DNA from: Rugalucina vietnamica
Lineage: Eukaryota; Mollusca; Bivalvia; Lucinida; Lucinidae
DNA: 64,000 bases
Assembly (NCBI GenBank): GCA_964017185.1
Contig: OZ024876.1
Coordinates: forward strand, 10,665,726-10,729,725
Reading direction: 5' to 3'
In this document: positions 54,925 to 64,000 of the stretch, in pieces
Layout: each line of letters begins with the position of its first letter
Numbering within the stretch: position 1 is the first letter of the stretch
Position numbers and translations under genes: made by a program
The notes under the pieces: generated by a model
The model's database searches: none
The model's input: only the letters and a program-made list of their open reading frames with translations
Told to the model about the DNA's origin: nothing

Positions 54925-54964
54925 CATTGAGTCATTGTTGTGCCTCTTTTGGCCCAACATTCTT

Positions 54965-55054
54965 TGTTTTTTCTGTACTGAGTGTGATAAAAATCTCATG
55001 TTGACTGGTACTGAGAAACGCACAAATATAAAGTTGCATGTAGCAAACAGATAG
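54965..55054 (+). pseudogene. Tandem copy of the last exon's zinc-finger end
   Basis: TTTTTTCTGTACTGAGTGTG, ATCTCATGTTGACTGGTACT and GCAAACAGATAG repeat 54838-54924 at about 80% identity, 130 bp downstream. A deletion and shift destroy the finger. Confidence 0.85.
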
Positions 55055-55208
55055 CTGACTTAGTCCTTTCTGTCTCAAAACGATTTTCCACTCAAACTCA
55101 CACATGCCTTGCAACAGGGAACTACCAACAGGGATTACGGGAGAGAATGTCAGAGTATCTTAAGCTTTGTTCATGTGCCTAATTAATTTTGTATTCTGGT
55201 GTATTTTT

Positions 55209-56530
55209 AGCTCACCTGAGCTGAAGGCTCACAAGGTGAGCTTATAGTATAGTAGTCGAGCCGGCGTCCGTGCGTCGTCGTCGTCGTCAACATTTTCAAA
55301 CGACTTCTCCTCTGAAGCTACCAGGCCGAATCTTTTCATATTTCACATATAGCATCTACAGGTGGGGGGAACAAATATTTGTATTTTTTATTTCGATCGG
55401 ATAAGAACTCTGGTTGCTATGGCAACTTATGCTTCCCATAGACTTATAATGGAGAAAAGTGAAAATTACCTATTTTTGCTGTCTTGTTTGAGATATTTGA
55501 ATTTTGTTTTTGCAGAAATGTTTATTGAGTAGTCCTCTACGTTTCATGTGACTTTTGTCCTAATCCTTCATTTTGATTGGTTGCAGGGGCCCCATATAGG
55601 GCAAAATCTTCTCCTCATAAACTGTCAAGTGGATGAATCCTATACTTTGTATACATGTTTCTGACAGTAGCCTCTACATAATTTGTGTTTTTTATTCCAG
55701 TCAGATAAGAACTCTGGTTGCTATGGTAACTTTAAGTTTCCATAGACTTATAATGGGGAAAGTGGAAATTAGCTATTTTTTGAAAACTATTGCAGCCTGA
55801 GATCTGAAAAGTGGTAGATGCAAACAACTAATGGATTAGTTGAAGGTATATGATTAATTTAGGTCAAGGTCATCTCTTGACCTTGGCCGGTCTGTCGTCC
55901 ATACACACTTTTCAAAGATTTTTTTCTCTGAAACCACTTGGCCAATCAAAGCCAAATTTTATATGAAGCATCTATAGGAAGTGGGAACCAATGTATATAT
56001 AAATAATCCAGGTCACATGACCAAGATGGCCGCCATGCCCATATATGGTAAAAACCATTAAGACTTAAAATATCTTCTTCTCCAGAACCGGTGAACCAAT
56101 TTCAACGAAACTTTGCATGAAGTATGGATGACTCATGTACTACAATGTTTATATAAAACATGACCCTGTGGTGACCTTGACCTATTTTATGGCAAGGTCA
56201 ACATAGGTCGTCAATGCATTTGAATGGGAAAAACTTTTAAAATGTCATTTTAAGTGAAAGTCTTGCAGGAAATGGGCAGTAGGACTGAAATTTAATGATT
56301 CTGAAAAAAAATGATCCCCAGGAGCCCATCTGCTTTTAAAATGTTATTTTTTGAAAACTATTGCAGCCTGAGAACTGAAAAGTGATACATGCAAACAACT
56401 GATAGAGTAGATGAAGGTATGTGATTAATGTAGGTAAAGGTCGATTTTGGAAACATAGGCAAACATGGAAACATGGGAAAAAGTGACAACTAGGTCTCGG
56501 GTAAGCATTTACAGGACCAATGATCCTATG
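55209..56530 (+). mobile_element. Helitron-like element H
   Basis: AGCTCACCTGAGCTGAAGG, GTCGTCGTC microsatellite, units with CTCTGGTTGCTATGGCAAC, then TGACCTTGACCTATTTTATG. The end is decayed (CTCGGGTAAGCATTTACAGG, GGACCAATGATCC). Nearly the same layout as 18788-20465. Confidence 0.8.
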
Positions 56531-56739
56531 GAAACCATTGCAGCCATAGGCCTGAAACTTGACCAAGATGACCGTCATACCCATATATGGAAAAAAAAAC
56601 AACACTTTGTCCAGTGACTGTACTTGTTGACTCTCAGGTGAGCCATCATTGCCCTTGGGCCACTTGTTGTATTTCAGGCCTTGTGATTATTTTTTTAAGA
56701 AACTGCAACCGGAGTGGATATGCCCTAGGTGCAAATTAT

Positions 56740-57760
56740 CAAACTATGCCCCCACCCCTTCAGGGGTAGCAGGCATATTGTTTTTGCCGGGGTCGTTTCT
56801 CTTTCTGTCCGTCTGTCACAAATCGTACTTGCTTAGTAACTTGAAAAATGTTGAAGATATCATGATGAAACTTTATAGGATTATTAAGCATCATAAGTTG
56901 ATTTGCAGAACACGAGAACTCTAGATGACTCTTTGAAATTTAAAATAGTGGAATTCGCATTCTAGTCGTGTGGGCTCTGTAACATGACAATTTTTTTAGA
57001 CAGCTTCATAACACTTCAAAGTTATATCAACCAATAACAAACGATGTGCATAACTCAATAACTGTAACTGTGGGTTGCATATTTTTGGCATTATTGTCCA
57101 TAATAATAAAGGAAGATAAAGGTTTTGCATAGTAAATTTTGTCCAATCTGTAATGTGAAAACCCTACAATGTATCATGATGAAATTTCTTCGCATGTATT
57201 AACTGACATGAGACGATGTGCAGAACTGAGGAACCATAACTATGGATGTCATATGTTTTGAATAATTGCCCTTTAGTATGGCAGTTATAGTACATGCATG
57301 TTTTGATCATAACATTAAACAGATAAGAAGTTTTAAGTGTTCTATTATACTAATTTGCACTTTGCCATTTTTTACATGGCCGCCATCTTGAAAACCATCC
57401 AAAATGGTTGAAACACTGGTTTAATTATCATGAAAATGATAGCTGCATCTCTCTTAATGACTCAAACAACATAGATTTTAGTGAAACTGAAAAAAAAGCT
57501 TTTTGGAAGAAAAATTAACAAAAGTCGCAAAATTTGCTTTTAAATATGGTGGCCATCTTGTATGCCATCATTTAAAGACCTACTTTTGATAGATTTACAT
57601 TAGAAATGCTGTCTAGACACTTTAACTTGCATGTGCTGCTCATAAATGTAAGCAGATTAGAAGTTTCATGAGTTAGATTGTACTAAACATGCGATTTGCC
57701 ACTTTTGCATGGCGGCCATCTTGAAAACCGTCCAGAATGGCGGGTCGGAATGAAGATATC
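56740..57760 (+). repeat. Repeat with GCCCCCACCCCTTCAGGGG start
   Basis: GCCCCCACCCC with AGGGGTAGCAGGC and TTTCTGTCCGTCTGTCAC resembles the head of another Helitron-like family. Inner units repeat GGCCGCCATCTTGAAAACC (57379) and GGCGGCCATCTTGAAAACC (57711). No end found. Confidence 0.5.
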
Positions 57761-58074
57761 AAGTGTTAACATCTTGATTCTTAATCAAGGAGGTCCAATG
57801 AATAATGATATAATACTCCCTGAGTATCCTTGGGAGGTGTGTGGTGAACCCTCCTTGCCCACGGAGGATTTGTGTTATGGCAAATAATAGGCGTGCATGT
57901 GTTTGGACCCATGTGATGAATAACATGAAGAAAGAGAATTTAATCAAATTTTCAATTAGATATATTGGTTATATTCTCCCCTGGCATAATACTGAAAAGG
58001 TGATTCTTATCTCAGATCCAAAATAGCCTTATTGGTTCCGAGTTTGTTAGTAGGTTAGTACGCATACACACTAA

Positions 58075-58455
58075 GTCCATTTTTCCTGCGGTGTTAAAAT
58101 TTCACCACTTCATCTCTGGATCTCGCCAACTGCCCAGTGTGGGTCTGCCAACCAAGGTGGTTTCTTCCAAGTGCACTGCAGTCTTGGTCTATGTCCTTAG
58201 TCAGAAAAACTGCTAACCCTAGCTGACATAGAATGCGTTTGGTCACTGAAAGACTGTCTTCTTGGCAGTGCATAATTAGGCCTACCAGGCCCTCGGCATG
58301 CTGCCATAGTGTAGTTCCTAGAGTCTACTGGTAGACTCGCTTCATCCGAATTGGCCTCGGAAACAGAAACACTCTAACTGTCAGCCTCTGAACAAAGTCC
58401 TCATCAGAGGATGGCATCTTAGTTCGCAGTCATTTTTGATTGCATCTGGCGTTTA
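58075..58455 (-). other. Possible decayed coding sequence, minus strand
   Basis: The complement gives stretches such as EANSDEASLPVDSRNYT and GPGRPNYALPRRQSFSD with a few stops between. It reads like old retroelement protein, but I cannot name it. Confidence 0.25.
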
Positions 58456-58534
58456 TCTGACATTGTTGACTAATTATATACACCAGATTTACCCCGACTT
58501 AGTGTGACATAGTCGGGAATAAGTTATAAGAAAG

Positions 58535-58575
58535 TCTTTTTTTTTTTTTTCTTTTTTTTTTTTTCTTTTTTTTCC
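58535..58575. repeat. Poly-T tract
   Basis: Three T-runs separated by single C residues. Confidence 0.95.
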
Positions 58576-58579
58576 CTGT

Positions 58580-59499
58580 TTCCATCTTTATTTTATACCA
58601 AATTACATAAACATGTAAGTAAATATACAACAATACAATATTGTACACGTCTCTCTCACTTTCACTCATCCATCTTAAGATATTGTTTCCTATGTATATA
58701 TCTTATAAGAAAGTCTGGTTAACTTCTACATTTTTTAAATTTATTTTTTCAATTCTATAGTGTATCTAGTTCTCTAAAGTTATTGTTCTAATGAAAAAAT
58801 AAGAGAGAGGGGTTTAAATGTCTGCACGTAAATGTACAGATACATTTGCAAATTAAATAAGCACCATAAAAGGGATTAAATGTTAAACATACAACTAATA
58901 TCTAATTTGAATTAATGTGACCGTGTATTTTGGTTGGAAATTTTAACCCTAGCATATTCCCGGCACTGCTGAGACTCATCAGAGGTTAAATCCCGGCACT
59001 TAAGCCCCACTGTGTCCATGCTATCCCAGGCCCTAAGGGGACCGGGGATACAAATGACTGGTGCATTATCTGTTCTGCGTTCTATTCTAAGTTCTGTAGC
59101 ATTGTGAATCGTTCTGATGTTCTGAATGAATTGACCTTTACCTAACATTTGAATTTAAAGTATAAGTCAATTATTCTAAATTATTCTGAGACACAATTGG
59201 GTTAATAGGGAAAAAAAGTGACCTAAAAAGCTGAATATTATTTATGCAAGGCATGACCATTCTTGATATTGAATTGAAAAGTGAAATTAAAAGACCATGA
59301 CCTTAAGAAATTCAATGAATACATTAACATGATAAAAAAATCACAATCATACCTAGGACCCAGATCAAGTTGTGGAATATTATTTAGAACATTATAAGTA
59401 CAATCTTCAGCTTTGATACTTTATATAAAGATTCTTGTTACATTAGACCAAGCAGGTTACTGTGCAGAATCCACGAACTTTTCGTACTGCATTTTTTTT
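58580..59499. other. Intergenic DNA without recognised features
   Basis: No gene or repeat recognised. A 78-codon minus-strand ORF (58912-59148) has no recognisable content. Confidence 0.45.
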
Positions 59500-59736
59500 C
59501 ATCAGGAAAACATGTCCGTGTAATATATATACCCCCTTAAACCCCACTTGTATACAGTAAAACTGGGGTATGCCTATTGTTACTTATTTTTGCTCCAAAA
59601 CATAGATTGTGGGTACTCGTTAGAACCGCCTCGCCGAGCAAAAATAAGAAGAATATCATTTTTTTCCAGTGAAAAAAAATTCATTTTTACAACCAAAACA
59701 TTTTTCTGTATATTGCATGGGCGTGTTTTCGTAATG
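59500..59736 (+). mobile_element. MITE-2 copy, centre deleted on one side
   Basis: CATCAGGAAAACATGTCCGTG, AACCCCACTTGTATACAG, AACCGCCTCGCCGAGCAAAA (half the central palindrome is gone) and the end TTGCATGGGCGTGTTTTCGTAATG (59713-59736). Confidence 0.9.
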
Positions 59737-59766
59737 TTCCTGTACAACATACACTTTCAAAATTTG

Positions 59767-59999
59767 AGCCGCGCCATGAGAAAACCGGATTTTTGCCTAG
59801 GCGAAAACAAAGACGCAGATCAGCTTCGCGGTAACCGCAAAGCTGATCAGCGCCTTTGTTTTCGCTACACGGATAGTACAATTTCTCTTCTTCTTAAATC
59901 CGAAATTTCAAGATTCTAGCTTGCTTCTGTGACTGTACAGGTCGGTTTGTGTCGGACCTGGTCGGAAACCCAAATTGTTGGTTTTGTCACGCACAGGCT
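59767..59999 (+). mobile_element. MITE-1, near complete
   Basis: GAGCCGCGCCATGAGAAAACC, hairpin GCGAAAACAAAGACGCAGAT and complement at about 59801-59865, end TTTTGTCACGCACAGGCTC. Confidence 0.92.
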
Positions 60000-60082
60000 C
60001 AAATGATATGACTTGTGTTTCCAGAGGTCGCCAAGCTTTCAAGAGTTTACCATGAGTCCCAGCATTTCTTATTAGGCAGTGG

Positions 60083-60210
60083 CTAGGGATACGGTACCGT
60101 ATCTTTAGCCTGTGGGCTAGGGATACGGTACCGTATCCCTAGCCTGGCGGCTAGAGATACCGTATCCCTAGCCTGGCGGCTAGAGATACGGTACCGTATC
60201 TGTAGCCTAT
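60083..60210. repeat. Array of palindromes GGCTAGGGATAC/GTATCCCTAGCC
   Basis: Four units, each an almost perfect 30-nt palindrome centred on CGGTACCG, the third lacking the centre. They are joined by short spacers (TGTG, TGGC). Confidence 0.92.
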
Positions 60211-60239
60211 ATGTCGGAAATGGCTAAAGGTACGGTATA

Positions 60240-61290
60240 GATCAAAAATCGATAATATAATATTTTCAGGTGAGTTTTAAGGTAAAGAACCATAAAAATG
60301 CTGATCCATAGATTTTTTTTATTTTTTGATATTTTCGAGAAAACATTTTTATATATCGATTCGTGTTATAAAAAAACATGGTTACCAGGTTGGTTTTCCT
60401 GCAAATCGCTCCCCTAAAATGGCTAAAAATGCCGTTATTTGTACGTAACGTAATGGGAAAGTAATAAAAACGCGTCGCTTTTTGCACATGAGCGCCGTTT
60501 ACAAGAGAACTAATCCATAGATTTTTTTTAAAAACCAAATATTGTCTCGTTTTTATATTATGAGTCAAAAAGTAAAATAAAAGTCCTTGACTACCAGGTT
60601 GGTTTGGACGCTATTTGTCAACGAATGAAGACAGGTGAGCTAAAAATCTTAATTTTCCGTAAGTGACGTTGACGTCATAAGGATGGCGCATTTTGACATT
60701 TCGGACGTGTTTCATAAACGTTCGGCATTTGGTTTATTAGAATGAGCTTTAAGTGGCAAATTTAAGATCATTAACGTGTGCTTGTATCTCAATGAGTAAT
60801 TTTCAACTCGAATGACCTTTCAACAGTCATATCACGTACGGTGAATGGTAAATCCGACCTAAGTTCAACAGTATGTATAGAAGTACTTTTAAAAATCTTT
60901 GACCCTAAATTTCAATCAAACGCGTTTGTTTGTTTGAATTGATGCTTAACATCCCAATCAACAGCTATGATCATGCCGGGACGTTGCCTCCATTTTATGG
61001 GACTTTTACCCAAAATTAGGACGTCAAAATTAGGGCTTGAAATAACCACCCAACTAAGCCAATATGGCTGGTTTGACTTGAAATCACTTTTCCTGGGCAG
61101 GCTCATACCTGATCGGTTAACCAGTAATCAGATGGCATTCAATCAAACTTATTCAATTATTCAACATAAATATCATTTCATCAAACGCGCAAAACATGCG
61201 ATGTAATGTCTGTCTTTCTGTACAAACCATTGCTTGTAAAGTATATAATGTGTCTGTTATAGTTTTATTTTTTCCCTTTTTCCCTTGCGT
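60240..61290. other. Intergenic DNA with a direct repeat
   Basis: TCCATAGATTTTTTTT with TACCAGGTTGGTTT occurs twice (60305-60395 and 60512-60604), an approximate 210-bp direct repeat. No gene recognised. Confidence 0.45.
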
Positions 61291-61295
61291 GGCAA

Positions 61296-61450
61296 AAAAA
61301 AAAAAAAGGGAGATTCCCGAGAAAATCCATCCGGCACACCTGCAAGCAGAATTTGGTATCACATGCCTGATGTGGGGCTCGAACCACCAGTACCAGACAC
61401 ACCTGTGAAAAATCGAATGGTTAAGCGCTCTTAACCACTTGACCATCGAC
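61296..61450 (-). mobile_element. tRNA-derived SINE, minus strand
   Basis: The complement has TGGTCAAGTGGTTAAGAGC (A-box), GGTTCGAGCCCCACATCAGG (B-box) and GCTTGCAGGTGTGCCGG, with a T/A-run at 61296-61308. Confidence 0.75.
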
Positions 61451-61602
61451 CATGAGTCGCTGGATACAGTTTTGTCAGATGATTATGTTTAATATAATAC
61501 ATTAGGTCGGTTTTTCCTACATGCTTTTCGTTTAAATTATAGAAGCCGTTAATCTCATTTCAAAAGTGTCTCTCTTTTCTGTACCTTTAAACTAATATGC
61601 AA

Positions 61603-61818
61603 GCCCCTGTATCAGAAAACCAACAAAATGATTATGCGAAACCAAAGGCGCAGTAACTGCACAGCTGATCAGGACCATTGTTTTTGTTACTCGGATATTA
61701 CAATTTCTCTCCTACTTAAATCCAAAATTTAAAGATAATCCTGCTTCTGTGGCTGTACAATCTGGATTGTGTCAGACCTGGTCAGAAACCCCGATTGTTG
61801 GTTTTCTCGTGCAGAGGC
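61603..61818 (+). mobile_element. MITE-1 copy, hairpin shortened
   Basis: AGCCCCTGTATCAGAAAACC, GCGAAACCAAAGGCGCAGTA, GTGTCAGACCTGGTCAG and the end TTTTCTCGTGCAGAGGCT. Confidence 0.8.
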
Positions 61819-61885
61819 TTATTCCAAAACCCAAGTTCGTTCCACGAGGCTTTTAAAGCTCGATCGGAAGTAATCAAAACACCCA

Positions 61886-61918
61886 CGAATAAATAAATAA
61901 ATAAATAAATAAATAAAA

Positions 61919-61961
<43 letters not shown>
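61886..61961 (+). repeat. (AAAT)n microsatellite
   Basis: About 19 units of AATA with one 5-nt slip. Confidence 0.97.
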
Positions 61962-61962
<1 letters not shown>

Positions 61963-62398
61963 ATTTGTAACCTGTTGCAATTTGACGTTTAGATATTGTG
62001 TTCATATAAGAAGCTCAGTTATACCACAAACTTGTATTACAAAGCATGCTTTTAGTAACCCAAAGTATTTGTTGCGTTTCTTTATTCCTTAAGTATATTT
62101 TAGTCTTTCGTTCAACTTATACAAAATACGCACTGTCGCCTTTTCTACACTTCTATCTCTCTTTAACATAGAACTGAACGCTTTCGGCTCAATATCACTT
62201 TCAAGCATAGCACTTTCAAATGCTTGAAAGTTTTCAACTTTTTGTCCGATGTGAAGTATACGAGCCATTCTGACGGTATGAATCAAGATTTGCATGCATT
62301 TTTAAAATTGTACGGCGATTAATTGTTTTATATTGTAGTTACTTACTTAACCATAACAAAAGTTAAAAGCATTCGCCGAATAATAATCACTACTGGGA

Positions 62399-62853
62399 AT
62401 CACGTGGTATTGTTTACATACAAACAGGTAAATGATCGGGTGACACACACTACAATGAGAATGAATTTGACGTAAGATTTTCGAAATTTCTCCTACAGCG
62501 TTTCTTCTACTGACTGATAGATAGGTGCAGTCAATACAGAAATTGAACATGTATTGAAAGAAACTAACATAAGAAATCCCGATTATCTCGTTTTCGCAAA
62601 CACTTCAATACTACTGTATGGGAAGTACTATATGTTCATGGGACGGAAGTGATTGTGAAAACGAAATAATCTGGATTGCATATGTTACTTTCATTCAATA
62701 AATGTTCAATTTCTGCATTGACTGCACCTATCTATCAGTCAATAGAGTAAACGTAATGGGAGAAAACTCAAATTTCTCATCTCAACATTGAACAAAATTT
62801 CATTGTGCGTCACCCGATCATTTATCGATTTGTTGGTATACAATACCACGTGT
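62399..62853. repeat. Long inverted repeat, about 200-nt arms
   Basis: The left arm (62399-62607: CACGTGGTATTG, AATGATCGGGTGAC, GACTGATAGATAGGTGCAGT) is the inverse of the right arm (62645-62853) at roughly 80-85% identity. The loop is about 38 nt. Both arms, read inward from the CACGTG end, can encode HPIIY.FV..QYHV in inverse sense. Confidence 0.88.
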
Positions 62854-64000
62854 TTCTCAGCTGTGTAATTGGCAAATTAAACAATGCCAACTACTGCTGC
62901 TACCATGCCTATTGTCTTTATTTAGATCAGATCTTGGTTTTTGCGAATAACGAGAATCAGCTCAAAAAATGGCAAGGCCCGATTACGATAAGTATCTGTA
63001 GCTGTTTTCATGGGTATTATAACTGTCCCCATACATGCCAAAGACTAAATGATGGGTACAAGTAACACCCTGTCCAACGTTGACGACGGTGAAACGGTCC
63101 CAACACCGGTTACTTTCCGGTGCTTTCGCCACAAAATTTGATGGCTGCGAATAAATTTCTTGTTTTCTTCAATGCTATATAAACGTTTGCGATGAAGTAA
63201 AAAGCGCATCTAATGGATTATTAACTTGACTTTTTATTTCTGCTTGAATGAAAAGCTGTTGTTGTACAATTTCTCCAAACATTCGATCCGAAGTTGGTAA
63301 ACAAGGTTCGGCCAAGGTATATTCGGCCGATTTCTACAGAAACTGTTCGTATTTTCCAAAATACGCACAACATGTAAGCAAACGAGCATTTTGCAATGAC
63401 TTGTATGCAAGATTTTGGGACGTTTGCATCGTTCTCGATAGATTTTCCCCCGAAAAATGCACAGGAAGAATTTTATGGAAAAAAGAAAACACAACGCCGG
63501 TTACTACGGTACCAGAATTACCTGGATTGTTGGATAGATGGGCATTCTAGCTTTACAAGATGCGTAATTTGTTACTAATTCGTGCCCTGCTTCTGCCTAC
63601 ATACCTCTTTCGTGTAGTTTCGGGAACTATACGTTCATTGGCATGGACATCAACCCTAAAATGAAGAGATTCTAATTAAACACTTCCGTATTGTTATGAA
63701 ATAGAAGTGGGTCCAATAGGAAAACATGGCTTGTCCGTGACTCAGCAATTGCACGTAATTATACTTTGAGGTGCCTTGGTATTATAAGTTTCACCAACCT
63801 TTCTGCAACCCTACGTTCTTGCTTGTACTTACTTACTTGCTCAATGACTCTATGACTGACTCATGCATTCGAAAGTTTCGAGTCGAAACATTATCCAATA
63901 TGTCATAATGATAATAATAATAATAATAATAATATAAATAATAGGTTATTGAATGAATGTCGAAAACTATTCTGAATGAGTTCATATGGCGAGGACACAC
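62854..64000. other. Intergenic DNA; one weak ORF
   Basis: ORF 63248-63550 (+, 100 codons, with ATG) has GCTATATAAACG 70 nt upstream, but its product resembles nothing I know and the minus strand is also open. A short hairpin CACCGG/CCGGTG lies at 63103-63120 and an (ATA)n tract at 63915-63945. Confidence 0.3.

Noticed and set aside
57696-58026. Short ORFs around 57.7-58.0 kb
   Set aside because: Both strands are open for short stretches and the sequence is repeat-like.
60083-60210. CRISPR array
   Set aside because: Spacers are 0-4 nt and the context is animal DNA.
61380-61450. Functional tRNA gene on the minus strand
   Set aside because: A- and B-box are present but the acceptor stem does not pair and a SINE body follows.
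63248-63550. Real single-exon gene with TATA box
   Set aside because: No recognisable domain, both strands open, and no polyadenylation signal placed convincingly; left as a weak ORF.

Overview
This window is animal genomic DNA, most likely from a bivalve mollusc. It holds one large intron-rich gene buried in mobile DNA. Genes are split by GT-AG introns. Repeats include tRNA-derived SINEs, dozens of short inverted-repeat elements, a Ty3/Gypsy LTR retrotransposon, a LINE fragment, and repeats with AGCTCACCTGAG...CTCAGGTGAGC ends that I associate with mollusc genomes. There are no bacterial or viral operons, rRNA genes or CRISPR arrays. The species cannot be fixed from the sequence alone.

The gene (positions 1-54924, + strand, 5' end outside the window) is a DHX34-type DEAH-box RNA helicase, the family that acts with UPF1 and SMG1 in nonsense-mediated mRNA decay (NMD). 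I reconstructed 21 exons whose phases all agree. They give 930 codons including the stop (929 residues), covering helicase motifs Ia region to VI, the winged-helix/ratchet region, the OB-fold region and two C-terminal zinc-binding modules. Four exon ends carry local tandem copies of themselves: an 81-bp in-frame array at 1-321, a 50/63-bp alternating array after 28905, decayed copies after 36848, and a copy of the last exon at 54965-55054.

The 15.3-kb intron 582-15845 contains a Helitron-like element (923-11926) split by a young 9.3-kb Ty3/Gypsy retrotransposon (1787-11112). The retrotransposon has near-identical LTRs, a small upstream ORF, gag broken by one TGA, a long pol whose integrase has His at the second catalytic Asp position, and a third ORF ending in poly-Gln. 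The other introns are packed with four classes of repeat. MITE-1 has GAGCC...GGCTC ends, a 65-nt palindrome and 4-bp AT-rich target duplications (about 29 copies or fragments). MITE-2 has CATTACGAAAACATG-type ends and a central palindrome. MITE-3 has a TTATCCTGCTCATAAATG palindrome. The fourth class is Helitron-like elements with tandem inner repeats. Several are nested, up to three deep at 41074-43895.

The most striking pattern is that MITE ends lie within 25 nt of about 16 of the 40 splice sites of this gene. In six introns this is true of both ends. This suggests either a strong insertion preference for exon edges or introns built from these elements. Downstream of the gene (54925-64000) I found only repeats, a long inverted repeat (62399-62853), a palindrome array (60083-60210) and no convincing gene.
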